Shown piece after piece: positions 21,981-34,700 of a DNA stretch of 64,000 nucleotides. The notes below the pieces were generated by a model, which made no database searches, was not told the DNA's origin, and saw only the letters and a list, made by a program, of their open reading frames with translations. Location of the stretch: contig CM057228.1 in NCBI GenBank assembly GCA_029891385.1, positions 26,254,809 to 26,318,808 on the forward strand, given 5' to 3'. Numbering within the stretch: the stretch's first letter is position 1; each line of letters starts with the position of its first letter. The position numbers were made by a program, and so were the translations under genes. This DNA is from Erythroxylum novogranatense. Its lineage: Eukaryota; Streptophyta; Magnoliopsida; Malpighiales; Erythroxylaceae.

Positions 21981-24900
21981 CAGAAGTACAATCTTACATG
22001 GGCGTTCTGAAATATGGGTCAAGTTACATGCATTCAAGTCATGTCAAGGCAGACAGTGACAACTGATCCCCAGTCTAGCATATGAGTCACATGAATGAGC
22101 CTGTATCAATTGTTTAAGTGGTTAGAAATAGTGAGGAAAATGATGATATGTTGGAAAGTGATAAATGGAAGTTGTGGGTATCGTGAATTAAGAAAAAGTG
22201 TATGGTTCGATTTGACAAATGAAGATTTAGTGTATTAGTACTGATGGATATATTATGAAATGTAATATCAGTGTTAGACCTGAGTATATCTTTAATTGTG
22301 GGATAGATATGAAGTTAGAATTGTGGATTGATAGAGGAAAATAGTGATATGTTAGAAATGGCAAGATTGAAAGTGTATAAACAAAGTGGATGAAATTAAA
22401 ATGTTCTATGATTTAGAGAGGCTATAATTGGGTTTGATTACCGTGATGAGAGTTATAAATAAGAGTTTATGACTTAGAGTCAGAATATGTTAGTGGGAAA
22501 GCAAGAATGATTGTACATCTATAATATTGGTTTGAGTGTGAAAATATATGGGTATGATGAGATAATGAAAAGAGTGAAATGTAAGACAATGATAAGGGTA
22601 GATGAAAAAGTTGTTTAGGTTCAATTGATTTGCCTATGTGAATGCACATCTGATAATAGGAGCCCCATAACAAGTGAAAATATTATTTGTCTCATATGTG
22701 TGGTAATGATATCGGAAGTCAGCTGTGAGTTGGTGAATAATTACTAGTCATGGTTCTTATAGTTTAAAGTTCAATTTGAGTTAGAATAAGAAATGAAAGT
22801 GCTTATAGTAATTAATTGGGAATGAATTGAAATTGTTATATGTTAAGGACTTGATAATTGGCATAATCCTCTCGAGCGAGGACAGGTGCAAAAAGGGATA
22901 GAGTTGTCCTACATCTGTCTCTTGATAGGATGAAATGATTTTGGTAGTATATACTTCGCTGAATTTTATTAAAAAGGATGTCCTGATTATATGAATTGTG
23001 GCATAATTGATCTTTATGGGATATTAGGAGTTATAGCTAAAATTGATTTCTTAAGGCATTGTAAATGGTTGACAAGAAATGTAACGACTGTTGATGATTA
23101 GGAGTTCCATGAGCGGTATCGATGAAAGTAGTGAGAAATCTTCTTCCAAGAAGAGTTTCCTTGAATTGAATTAAGTCGATCAGATGATTTCAATTGAAAA
23201 TTTTAGTAATGAAAGGACAAATTGGAGATAAATTTGAAATGAACGAAAAGTCATTATTGGGAGTCCTGATCCTAGTGGAGACTCAAGCGTAAAAGATAGA
23301 ATCTGCTACTGAGAAGGTATGCACTATGTTAGTATAAAGAATCTGATTGTGTAATAGGACTATTGATCATTAAGGAGACATTAATTGCGAATTTGAGGAG
23401 AATATTGATTCACAAATATTTGTGTAAAAATGTTTGGAAAGTACAAGTTGATTTGATGAATGTGTTATCAACCCAGTTTGTAATTATGGCAATAAATTGA
23501 AATATGTGGAGAAGCTAGTGCAAGAGAATATGTGCCAGCATATGTTATTATGAATCTGAGAAAGTATAAGAGAATTGTTCCTCATTGGAGAAATTCGATT
23601 TTTAAAAGAGTTAGGAAATTCAATCAAGGGTATAAGGAATTTATTATGCTACCGAAGAGTAAAGTGTTTTAATTGTATTTAGAATTGATAGTGACTATGA
23701 TCATTAATGATACATCAAATGCATTTGGAGAGTGAAGAAGAATAGTTAGCATAGTCAAGGAAATTTCATATCATGAAAGTTTCATAAAAGTGAATCTTAG
23801 TTTGATCAAATAAATTGTGGATGAAGTAGTATTCGAACATGGCACATTGGAAGACTTAATGATGAAATAGGTGATCGTGAAATTGCAAGGGATATATGTA
23901 TACGGGATTTGGAGTTATTCGAACTAGCTGTATGCTGGATGCGTCTAGAAGTTGTTAAAGATTTTCTGGTCTTAGCAAATTGACAAAATTGATTGAGGAA
24001 GAACGTGTGAATTATATGACTGATGATTGTAAAAAGAGACATTTGAGATATATACAGTTCGAGTTTTGATGTGGTACTTTAAATTAGAGATTTTGGAATG
24101 TTTAACGAAATGTCCCAGTAAAGGTTATGATGCAATCTATTGAAATAGTGTAAAGTAGTTTTATGTACATAGGGACTAGTATAACCTTATGGATTGCATA
24201 GTGATTGACGACTTGAAACTTGTTGTACTGAGTATTGCTTTGAAAGTTTGGAGATTTTATTTGTATAGGAATATTTTTGAATATGTCTATGAATATGCAA
24301 ATCAATAGCAATTGAGGTATTTCGGGACATTGAAAGAATTGAAAAGGATTAAGTGATTGAGTGTTCTAAATTAAGCTAGTGATGCGAGTTAACGTATTGA
24401 ATAGAAAAGTCCATGGCAGAAGATCGCAATTTGAATGATAAGGTTTTTAGACCTAGTGTAATATGGAGTCCAAACTGTTGAGCTAACATAGGGGCAAAAA
24501 GTGTGGATAATTGATAGAATTGGTTGTTTGAGATAAATGTGGAACTGATACCTTTAGAATTTATTGAGATATGAAATTGATGTATAGTCCAGATTGATTG
24601 TGAACATATCAATTGTGTTATTGGTGACATCATTCGAATAGTGTATAAGGGAGCTTACAGCCAAAAAGAAGTCATTCACCCCTATATTATAGTGAAAAGG
24701 GCCTAAAATGGTCGAAGGCCCTGATTGATTTGAGATAATAGTGATAAGTGAAATGAATCTGTAATAGGGATTACGAAATCCAAATTGATGACAATGAGTC
24801 GAATTAATTATTATTGAGGTTATTAACTCTAAAGGGATGTAATCTGATAAGCGATAATTGAAATGCTTCGAAGTGTATCGCTTCGACTTTGATGCGCGGA

Positions 24901-25304
24901 GATGAGGATAAGTGCGTAAATCGGAGAAATTGAATTCGTTGTAAAATGGCCTCTTCGTGACTATGATGTGAATAGAACTATGGATTGGTAAGTCAGTCTA
25001 AAACCTAAAAGATGATTTGAATTCACAAAGTGTTACTTGGATAGGATTAGGAAGTATTGTAATGATTTGAAATATGTGTTATTGATACCAAAAAAGAAGA
25101 ATTGTGAGTAATCATGAGGAAACAGTTAAGAAAGTGTGAAATTTGAGAAAGATAAAAAGGGTGATCGATTATATTGATTTCAGTTAATTGGCAGAATTTG
25201 GTCTTGCAGCGTAATAAGTGTGAAACAGTATGTAAGCGATTGAAACAATTCCCCCTACCTTTCTGATTAATCGTATATGAAATTTCGAGAATGAAACTTT
25301 TGTT

Positions 25305-25317
25305 AGGAGAGGAGAAT
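25305..25317 (+). promoter_or_regulatory. Polypurine tract of element C
   Basis: aggagaggagaat lies directly against the 3' LTR start at 25318. It is the expected site of plus-strand priming. Confidence 0.75.
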
Positions 25318-28046
25318 TGTAAAATCCCATCCCCGATGGGAAGGGTAAATTGGTCAATTGGGACAGGCTAGTAATTTGAATTGCATCATTTGATTGAGCA
25401 TTTATTTGGCCTCTAATTTTAAAGGAATGAGTCATTTGGTTCATGCACATGAAGGTACATGCATTCATGATATTTTTCCCAGCATTTATTTGTGATTGTG
25501 ATGGGATTTGTGAAAATGATATGATTTATGATTTATTAGGAATTATGAAACATTTGGGTCTGAATAGTAGAATTGGAAATGTTTTAGAGTGACCGTAAGT
25601 TGATAATGACCCTTAGGAATTTTTCTGGAAATTCGGGAGAAAAAGTCCGGACCGAAAAATTTCTGAGTGATAGACCGATTGACTGTATAATATTGGAATA
25701 CTGTCCAATGGCAATGGGAAATTTAGAAACTTGATTTTAGGAATTAGTATGACGAGCAATTTAAATTTGAAGATGAATTGGACTGGGAACGAAACTGAAA
25801 AGAGAAAGAGATTTAAATGTATTGTGGGGAAAATGACACGTGGCAGGTTTTGGGGATGAAGGTTTTAAAACATCTAATGCCCTAAGTCTTCGAAATCCCC
25901 TCACTTTGACAGTAAACTTGTTTCTCTACTTAGGGCATGATTCTTCTTTCTTTGGTCGATTCTCCTTCCTCCTCTTTGTGTGATTTTTCATTGTTTCCTT
26001 GCTTCCTCTCCTTATACAAAGCCTAGCTTGATCCTTAAAGAAGATGAAGATTTGGGAAGTTTTGAGAGAGAACCGTGAGTGTTGGAGAAAAGAGGAAAGG
26101 GTTAGAAAATTTTCGGAGATTTGAAGTTTTGAGGCTTGATTGGTAAGTAAAATGGTTTTAATGTTGTTTTGTTGTTGTTAAATGCATGCATGGGTTTGAT
26201 TGTGAACAATTGGAGTAATTATGGTTGAGTTATGACTGGTTTTAGAGAGAGAAATGAGAAAAAGAGAATCGGAGAAGATGATCGGAGCTTCGCACGTCGC
26301 GATGAAGCCCTCAGGGCTTCGTCGCGACGAGTAAATAGTTACTCGCTGCGGCGAGCTCGGCTGGATGTCGCAGCGAGCTTATATGAAGGTGTTTGCATGA
26401 CGGCGACCCTTTTACGCCATGTGAGAGTCTTTGGCATGGCGAGGACCTTTTACGAACTGAAATGGTTTAGTTTTTGAGGCATAACTAATAGTGTAGACCT
26501 CCAATTGAGGTGATTCTTGATTCGTTATGATCTAGAAAATGAGGTCTACAATTAAGAAAAAGAAAGAAAGTATTGAATGAAATTTGAGAATAGTGACACT
26601 GATTTTGAGGTTTTCTTGAGAATATCCAAATGATTATTCCTTGGTAAATTGACTGAATGTTAAAATTGGAATTAGTGAAATTCCGAATAGGTCATTAAAA
26701 TGAAATGAGTCGTTATTGATCAATTGAGTGAAAAGTTAGTTTTTGACAACAGAAAGTTGAAATTGGGAATTAGTGCCAGGAAGGTCATGAACTTGCATCG
26801 TACATCTTTTATTTCGGACATGTGCATCATTGAATCTTTCTAATTGTGCATTTAGTAATGAATGATTATTTGATTGTTATAGTGGTACCGATGGAATGAT
26901 ATTCCACGGATATTGTTGGAGCTCCCAGGCAGCAGCTCGAAAGTTCAGGTGAGTAAACTAGTTGGTTTCTCAACCTATCTGTGTTAAATATTACGCACTT
27001 ATGCCATGTGGAGATAATGGAGGGTTTATGTGATTGCTTATGATTGATTTCGGACCACGGGTGTCCGAAGTATTAGAATATGATATCGAAGTGCTATTTG
27101 TGTGTACTGATTATGAATGTTTCAATGAAATAAACTAAAAATGTTTATGGCTGAAATACCGGACTGAAGGTCCGAAGGAATGGGAAATGGGACACTGAAA
27201 TGTAAACTGACTGTAAATGTAAATTGGGACATAGCATTCATGCATAAAGGCATGTTCAGATAATGATAGTTGCGACCTGAGTCGCCACTGATACTGAAAA
27301 GAGCCTCGACCTCGAACACTGTTATTGAATCGGGCCTCGAGCTCGAGGGGAGTTAGTGCATCCTACATGAGGGCTCTCTTACTCCCTAGACGCGTCTACT
27401 GAATACTGATCACTGTTAAGCGCTCGGTCACAACACTGTAATAAACTGGAAAAGAGTCACATGTACATTGCATACAAATGTGATAACTGATTTATGAAAT
27501 CGCATGAGTTCTGTAAATTGTTATATGATAATACTGAATGTGTAATTGACTGAAACTGTGAATTGTGTGAATATGTTTGAGTTGAGTGAACCATCGATGA
27601 TGGTTTCTCACTGAGTTCGTAAACTCATCCAACATTGCAAATATTTTTCAGGGATCGAAGAGTACCCCGTTGGGCTTGGGAGTATGATTACCGTTTGCAA
27701 GTCAGAGATCGAGTTGGGATCAGTTCACGTCTGCATAAGTGTCATTCTGATTCACATGTAATTTTGATATTCCGCAAAATAGTACTGTCATTGTAGAGGG
27801 CCCATATTGATAAATGTTATAATTGTAATGTGATTACTGGAATTGTGTTTTGATCGAAATGTTTTTATATAAGAGTGGGCCCTAGTTGTTTATTGATTTC
27901 CACGCATGAGATTGTTTTCAAAAAAGAAAAATGTCTTACTGGGTTTTAAACGGTTTTGACTGCTCTAGCATACCACCCTCGTGAGGCACGGGCTCGGATA
28001 TTACCATCGATATCGGGTTCGGGTCTTGCGGGAGTGGGATGCTACA
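25318..28046 (+). repeat. 3' LTR of element C (2.7 kb)
   Basis: It aligns along its length with the 5' LTR. It starts TGTAAAATCCC and ends GATGCTACA. The main differences are a shortened CpG island (26288-26450) and scattered substitutions. It retains the donor (near 26949), the stem-loop arms (gttgcgacc 27269, ggtcacaac 27426) and the acceptor cag near 27650. Confidence 0.85.
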
Positions 28047-28412
28047 CCCTGGACTTAAAGAGAGTTCTTTAAGGTTTACCATTCACACTTAGTTTTGAAC
28101 TGTGATAGCCAAAGCTCATTTTTAAGAGGATTTTATCACTTGTTTTAGTATTTTCTTTTTCTATTTTCAAAAATTCAAAAATACTTTTTACATGCTTTTC
28201 AGTTCATTAGTGTTCTCAAAATCAAAACCCCCATTTTCTTACTAATTTCGCTTGCATTTTATGACATATAGGCTAGCTTAGGTCCATTTCATTAGGTTCC
28301 GATCAAGAGAGACGACCCGAGGTTGCATCCTATACTGCAATCCTTGGTATAAATTATTTTTGACCAGTTTCCAAGGATCGATCGTAAGGTCGAATCGACA
28401 GAAACGCAATCA
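28047..28412 (+). repeat. LTR4 of the tandem array, right part
   Basis: It resumes at ccctggacttaaagag, exactly where 19168 broke off, and runs to cgcaatca at 28412. Ending there, followed by GTTAT, it closes the array. Confidence 0.85.
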
Positions 28413-28647
28413 GTTATCAATTCAAATTCGACGCCGCTAACTCCTTAAACATTCTAGGGTTAAGATTTTTCATCTTCTTATCCTCTTCTTGAAAATTAAA
28501 ATCTTCACCAGTTGTTAGATCTAATTCAACTTTCACTTTTGAAGGTGAATGACCGCTTCCTTGTTTTGTTTCTTTTCTCAATCGACTCACTGTCTTCTCA
28601 ATTTCTAAATTATATTACAATTCACCTATATGAGAAGCACGAGTCAT
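28413..28647 (-). pseudogene. Athila-type gag, N-terminal part
   Basis: The minus strand from the ATG at 28647 reads MTRASHIGEL, a stop, then EIEKTVSRLRKETKQGSGH, VELDLTTGEDFNFQEEDKK and MFKELAASNLN. This is the usual N-terminal region before the gag domain in Athila-like elements. The reading frame continues in phase at 6656 once the array is disregarded, with two stops at the junction codons. It shows that gag was split by the 21.7-kb array and later decayed. Confidence 0.75.
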
Positions 28648-28704
28648 ACAAGACAAAAGGTTAGTAGTAACTATAAAAATAAAAACGCAAACAAACATAA
28701 AATA

Positions 28705-28725
28705 GACCCCTGAAAAATGGTTCCA
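28705..28725 (-). promoter_or_regulatory. Degenerate primer binding site (Asp-tRNA type)
   Basis: The minus strand reads TGGAACC then ATTTTTCAGGGGTC about 60 bp upstream of the gag ATG, comparable to TGGCGCCGTTGCCGGGGAC. It is the likely primer site of the minus-strand Athila-type element; the match is imperfect. Confidence 0.5.
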
Positions 28726-28729
28726 AATT

Positions 28730-30000
28730 TTGGTTAGGTTGTTGAAGCCCCCAAAATAATTTTGATTCTCCAAACTTTTGTAGTAGCGTGGAAACAGATT
28801 GAATCTCTAGAGAAATAAACACTAGTTTTTTAATTTTAAGTAATAAAATAAAAGGGTAAGAAACTAATTAAATAAATTTAATATGAAACAAATTAAATCA
28901 ACTAAATTTGAAAATAAGAAAGTCAAGATTATCAAACTCTGATTCAAGGGAAAGATCTCATCTAATTGTAACGTTAATCATTGGTTCAAAAAGAATATTT
29001 TCACGATTCAAACAGATAGTTCGAAACATATTAGGATAGTCGTAATAAGTCTCAAAATTTCCTAAACTAATTGGTTCAAACCTAGCATCCAAACCAAAAC
29101 TTATCATCTATTGATTGGGTGTGATAACATTTCATACCAAATAAAAGATAGCAATAAGCTCTGTGGAAAAGACTTACCCATAAATTAAATAATCAAGATA
29201 GCTGCAACTATTCAATTTAGTTTTCTTGTTTATCATAAGTTAAATATGGAAATTCATAAATAACATATTTGCTACCTGTAGCAATCTTTCATGACAATTA
29301 CAAATCACTGAATTCCTAGATAGCGATAGAATAATCAATATTAAATTAAGTTGTCAGATTAATCAAATATCAATCATTTATGAGATATGAGAACTCAAAA
29401 TAAGAAATACTTGAATAAAAACATGAATAAAATTTTAGAACGCAAAACCTCATAAGGTTACAATTAGAGTATTGAATCCCCTTAAATAAAAAAGATTGAA
29501 TTTAGCCACATATGGTTTTTGCTCCAATAACAAAAATAGAAGAAAGACAAAGAACTGCTAACAGTGTAAGAAAAGAGATCTTTTATAAGGTTTCTAATCT
29601 AATTCTAACTTATAAAGATGTCTATCTAAAACGAATTCAAAATCAAAATCCCACATGATAGGGATAAGAAGAGGTTTTCCAATTAAACTCTAACTCTTCA
29701 AGTGATCAGCCTTATCCACTACATTAATCTCTTTACTTTATCTAAAATTTGTGATTATTATTAATAGAGTCCTAATTTGTTGCAATCTCTACTTTTTTAT
29801 CTCCTAAAACAAAATAAACATTAATTTTAAAATTAAGCACAAAATAAATTCAAAACAAAGGAGATAATATCAAATAATTAGTCAAGATAAGATCTTATCA
29901 AATATGATGTTCAAACATATCTAATCTTGTTATTAAACTTTTTATTAAAAATATTGTCATAAATCCTAGAGCAATGTATATTTAGTGCATCTTTTTTAAT
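28730..30000 (-). repeat. Probable LTR of the minus-strand Athila-type element (outer end unresolved)
   Basis: This sequence lies upstream of the degenerate primer site in minus-strand orientation. A TATA-like CTTATAAAAG occurs on the minus strand at about 29583-29592, as expected in an LTR promoter. No coding similarity is seen. The right boundary is not defined; 30000 is a guess from typical LTR length and a change in sequence character. A second LTR copy is not in the window. Confidence 0.4.
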
Positions 30001-31085
30001 ATCTTTTACACATGCTTTTAATTTTAATATCCTTTAGTCAACATTGTTATATTTCCATTTTAAGATGGATTGACACTATTCAACTTTGCTATTTAAGTTT
30101 GAAGAACTTAAATATTTAAGCTTTAATGAATTTTCATGTCTTTAGATATAACACATGCATTCTTTTATAGATAAACTCTTGTGAGTTACAAATTTAGTAG
30201 TTCTTTTGCTTCTAAGATAAATTCTTCTATATATGCCTCATTTTACAAATAATATCACATGAACTTATTGGTTTTACATTAAGAAATAAGGCGTGGATTC
30301 AATATTTAATCTTTTGCTAATTAAAGGAGTTGATAAGATAATAAGGTACTTAACTAGCAATTTTTGGAGTTTCCTTTCTTTTCCTCCTTCATATCTTATT
30401 GTTGAGTACATTTCACCTTTGTTTGTGCTCTTCTTTTTTCATCGAAAGTCTTCAACATATGCTATACATTATTAGCTACATAAGATAAGAAAAGATCTTG
30501 CAAAATTATTTTATTTTCCGACAAAATTTGAACATTATTCATATGTAAATTATAACTTGATTAATATAAAAGCTTCATAACATTAATCATAGTTAGTGTT
30601 GATTCATTTTTATGAAATATCAAAGTCATCATTCCCTTAAATCCAATTCAAATTTTTTTTAATAAACATAAAGAGGAATATGAGCTTAAACACACTCATG
30701 TTCTAGCTATGTATTACATATTTTCTTCTGGAGAGAAACATAGGCACATATAAGATCATGTCTTATGCTATGTTTTAATATTTACTTTTAAAGAGGAATA
30801 TAGACAAATGACCATTCCTAAACCATTTGACCATTCCTAAACCATTTCTACACTTCATGTATCCAAAGAAAAACTTGTCCTAACATATGACTGTGTGCTG
30901 GGCCATGTTGATTTTAAACATAATGTTAGTTTAGTTCCCTAAGCTTATATGACAAGATTAACTTGCCTATATTATCCTTTATATTTTCATATCTTTCATC
31001 CACGATTCTAGGATGTTTTCAAACTATGGTTTATCTTTAAATTGCATTAGACTCATATCTTTTATATATGATTATTCTATTTTAT
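30000..31085. other. AT-rich region without recognised content
   Basis: No gene, LTR end or coding similarity is found. It contains degenerate repeats of about 60 bp (agaggaatat... near 30670, gagagaaacata... near 30731, agaggaatat... near 30790). A 20-bp direct duplication (gaccattcctaaaccattt) occurs at about 30810-30850. It may include the outer part of the Athila-type LTR and old decayed repeats. Confidence 0.4.
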
Positions 31086-31259
31086 TAAAAAAGCTCAATT
31101 TACACCTCTAACTTTTACCTCAAATGCATTAAAGTCCCTAAAGTTCTTTTTTAAAAAAATAAATTTGACCTTAAACTACAAAAAATTCTCTCTTTAAACC
31201 TATATATCATTAGTTAATAGAGCTTGAACTCTACATGCCATTAATGTGGAATTAAATTT
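31086..31259 (+). repeat. Inverted repeat, left arm
   Basis: gctcaatttacacctctaac and ttttacctcaaatgc... match, with substitutions and small gaps, the reverse complement of 36536-36706 (caatttagtcctctaac, ttttacctcaaatgc). Both arms continue to a ccttaatgtg/cattaatgtg block. Confidence 0.65.
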
Positions 31260-31386
31260 AGTATAAATCAGAAAACATGGGGCATTTTCGTATTCCATGC
31301 CAACATTATCATCAATTGCCTTCAACATTACTTTTTCATTTTTAAAACTCATTTACTTTTTTGTTATCTTTGTTACAAATTCATTG

Positions 31387-31740
31387 TCCCATACAATACA
31401 CCTCTTAAGACATGTTAAAGCCCTAGAAACCCAAACTTGGAACTCCATAATAAGAGGTTTTTTAAAAATTTATGTTCCTTTTTAAGCTCTTGTCTTCTAT
31501 AATAATATGCTATGCTTTTATCTACAAAAAATTCATATTCATATTTGTTATTAAATCCTATGAGAAGTTTAAGACATTGAAGAAATACAAGGAGGTTCAT
31601 GGGGGTATAATGATAAGTGGGTAGAGAATGTTGTTGTTGCGGCTACTAGTTTTATGAAATGCTATATAGGGAATGGTTGTATTAATATTACAATGGAGGG
31701 TCTTTGACGATATGGTTCATAAGGATTCAATTAAGCAGAA
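31387..31740 (+). pseudogene. PPR protein fragment, 5' part
   Basis: In successive frames the plus strand reads ALETQTWNSIIRGFLKIYVP, a stop, then ALVFYNNMLCFYLQ. After a shift it reads FVIKSYEKFKTLKKYKEVHG, then WVENVVVAATSFMKCYIGNG and FDDMVHKDSI. These are the consensus features of plant PLS-class PPR proteins (W-N-S/T-I-I-R-G, F-V-I-K-S, E-V-H-G, N-V-x-V-A-T-S-L-M-x-Y, V-F-D-x-M). Intact PPR proteins bind organellar RNA; this copy has stops and shifts and is not functional. It is cut by the solo LTR at 31740. Confidence 0.7.
31736..31740. other. Target-site duplication CAGAA of the solo LTR, left copy
   Basis: CAGAA here and at 36013-36017 flank the solo LTR; three extra bases (att) lie between the LTR terminus (36009) and the right copy. 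Confidence 0.65.
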
Positions 31741-34700
31741 TGTAACACCCCACTCCCGAGTGACCCGAACCCGATATCGTTGGTGATATCCGAGTCCGTG
31801 CCCCGCGAGGGTGGCGTACTACATCAGTCGATTAAAACTCAGTATACTTTTTTTTTTGAAGCCATTGATTCCACGTTAGCGCGGCAAAAACAGTAAGTAA
31901 CTAACACCCATGTTCATAATAAACCAGTTTCAGTTATTACAGTCATCCGAGAATAATTTACAATCACTCAATGAGTAAAACATTAAAACCAATATGGGCT
32001 CAGTAGAAATATAAAGCATTGTTATACAGTGATTGCGGAACACAATTTGATAAGACACTAATGCAGACACGGACTGATCCCGACCTCTATCCTTTATCTG
32101 CCTACAGTAGACATACTCCCGTGTCAAACGGGGTATTCTTCAAGACCTGAAAAATAGATGCAAATTTTGGGTGAGTTTTGCGAACTCAGTGAGTGACCAT
32201 CATCGATGGTCCATCCAATCACATAACATATAACACATACTTTCATTTTCCATTAAGTCACATGTCATATTCCCTATCATACCTCACATTCACATACAGT
32301 TTCATATTTTCATTATGTCGATACAATGTCATCTTCAATATAATCAAATTGATCATTCAATCAAGTTTATCATTCCCATTCAACACACAATGTCACATTC
32401 CCATTCAATACAGTGTTGCAGTCCCATTCAATACAAGTAATTCAACCAATCACATTCCGTACAATCAAATCAATCATGTTATGCATATGTGCATGAAACC
32501 CACTTTCCATTTAATTACTTTGTTGTGACCGAGTGTCTAAACTGTCCCGTACCCAATAGATATCGGGCTCATTGAAACTGTCCCATATAGGGCTCATTGT
32601 GAACTGTCCCATAAAGGGCTCATTATAAACTGTCCCATAAAGGGCTCATTGTAAACTGTCCCATAAAGGGCTCATTGTCGTTGAGCCTGAGGCTCTGAAT
32701 CAGTATCTGAGCATGAAGCTCTTTACTCATTGTTGACTACTCTGGTCACAACTCTCATTATCTTTCATAAATTCATGCGTGGAATGTCTTATGCATATTT
32801 GATTGCACTCGATCAATCATAGTTACTATCATCGGACCGTAGTCCCAGGCATTCGACATCAATTAAGAAGTCACATTTCATTTATGTGCAATTATGCATG
32901 CAAGACATTTTAACAATCTCAATATATACACTTAGGTCATCCCATTCACATTCAAGGAGCACTTCAAAATGCAATTCCAAATACTTAATTACTCACCGGA
33001 CCTCCATGCGGAACCCATATTTAATCACAATTAATAAAATAAATCAATACTCATTCAACATATAACAAAAGCAAATAACCAATAAATAAGACCATCTAGG
33101 TCTACTCACAGTACTCTCCAGATTTGCATTGGTTTCCAACTTCTGACAATGCCCGAGTGCGGACATTTAATCCTAGACTACAAATTTATGCCATATGCAC
33201 ACATTAATCACTTTGCATTCTCATTCATGCACAAATATAGAATAAGGACAATGCATGTTCATGATATTCCCGGCCTTAATCCAATTTTTTTTTCAACAAT
33301 AAAATCCGTAAAAAAATTAGAAATTCAATGGCACTGACGGTGCGCAATTCGGACCTCTATAGGTCCCCAATTAAACAAAACAGTGATTAAAGGCTCCGTT
33401 ACCCGGGACCACGTCAATTTCCCGTCCAAAAATTCCCAATTTCTCACAAAATGAAATTAAATATTCTACGAATCCGATGCCTCAAGAATCAGGTCAATCA
33501 GACGTCGGACGGAAAAGTTATACATCAAAGAAATCAGAAATCCAAAATTAAAACAAAAATCCCCTCGTGGCTCATGAGGGCGAGCCGTCGCCTCTCGAGT
33601 CGGCGCTGACCTCGTCTCGCGAGGGCGAGTCGTCGCCCTCGAGAGGCGAGCTCAGCTCGCCTCGCCCTCATGATCGTCGCCCTCGAGGGGCGAGATTTCA
33701 GCTCGTCTCGCCCTCGCGAGTCGTAAGCCCTCGGGCGAGATTCCAATGCCTTCGCCCTTCTTTTTCTTTTTCCAAACCGAACTTCAATCATTCATAACTT
33801 TTCCCACACAATTCAGAAAATTACAAACCATATGTCGTTGGAAAGATTAAGAAAAACTCTACAAGTTTTATGTAGAGCACAAAAATCAATTTCACCCCTA
33901 AGGGTGACAAAAATCCCTTCAAAGCTACTGCCTACTCAAATCCCATTAAAACAGAACAGTACATTTCAAATTCAGTAACTTTTATTCTCTTCAGTCAAAA
34001 ATAACACAATAAATATGCTCTTCAATATCACAATGTTATCTAAAACTTTCATGAATAACCAAAATCCCAATTCATTTACTAACTAGGTCAAACAATTCAG
34101 TGAATGCTACTGCCCCTGAAAGTACTCAAATTGGATAATAATTTTTCAAGCAGTATAACTCCTTGTTCAAAAGTCGAAAAATTGCATACTTTATACCCAT
34201 AAAAAGATAAAACACAGTACTACACTTCTCATAAAGGGCTCAGAATCAAATTCCATCATTAACAAATTTAAAACAGTCCTGCAAGTTACTGCCCTGTTCA
34301 GCAGTTCATGACCTAACTTCAATCCAATCTTTGAAAAATCATAAGTCCCAATTCTGTTATCTAAAAATAGCATGCTATATACCATTTTCAAGATAATTGT
34401 TTCCTCTACAACTCTTCAGAAGATCACCTAAGCCAATTCAATTCACAAAAATTACTAAAATTGTTCCCAATCAGAATGGTCACAATACCTACACTGATAG
34501 CTAAGTTTCACCAATTGCTCACAATCAGTCAATATTCCACAGTGGATATCTCCCAATATACAGATCGAAAAATTGAAAAATCAGTGGCAATGGAAAGCTA
34601 ACAATATAGGCTTCAACTCTCATGAAGACTATTGACAATAATTCCCTCTCAATTAATTTAGAAAAATCATCAAAACAATCAGGTTATAAATCCGGATACT

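Larger units (their letters stand above)
21964..25317 (+). pseudogene. Element C internal region with fossil gypsy pol
   Basis: There is no open frame, but decayed pol is visible in order. At about 23962-24061 a frame reads FSGLSKLTKLIEEERVN then TDDC, like the FS-KLAKPLT-LT-KNVKF-W-DDCE segment after gypsy RT. At 24207-24306, DDLKLVVLSIALKVWRFYLY resembles the RNase [21 protein letters not shown] segment. The end near 25283 resembles the terminal pol tail. gag and protease are not recognised. At 3.35 kb it is too short for full gag-pol (about 4.5 kb). Element D carries a matching internal region. Confidence 0.65.
19169..28046 (+). mobile_element. Tekay-like non-autonomous gypsy element C
   Basis: An 8.88-kb element with direct LTRs of 2795 and 2729 bp that start TGTAA and end GCTACA. 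It has a Met-tRNA-type primer site, a 3.35-kb internal region without open frames, a purine-rich tract and a near-perfect 5-bp duplication. The sequence just before the 3' LTR (aaatttcgagaatgaaac) is a mutated form of the aaatttcgaggacgaaattt tail typical of Tekay/Del chromoviruses. It is inserted in LTR4 of the tandem array, so it is younger than that array. Confidence 0.85.
6662..28412 (+). mobile_element. Tandem non-autonomous gypsy-like element: 4 LTRs, 3 internal regions
   Basis: Four copies of one LTR alternate with three copies of one non-coding internal region: LTR1 6662-8413, int1 8414-10139, LTR2 10140-11617, int2 11618-13607, LTR3 13608-15593, int3 15594-17542, and LTR4 17543-19168 plus 28047-28412. 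One target duplication (GTTAT) flanks the set and none separates the units. Asp-tRNA-type primer sites follow the LTRs and polypurine AAGTGTGGGGGA precedes them, so it is an LTR retrotransposon derivative without gag or pol (LARD-like). LTR4 is split by element C. Confidence 0.85.

Noticed and set aside
33534..33797. Overlapping Arg/Ser-rich open frames on both strands
   Set aside because: They are translations of the CpG-rich palindromic island in the solo LTR. The same effect gives open frames at 6846-7158, 13805-14150, 17740-18097 and 60237-60655. No domain is visible and the frames are not conserved between LTR copies.
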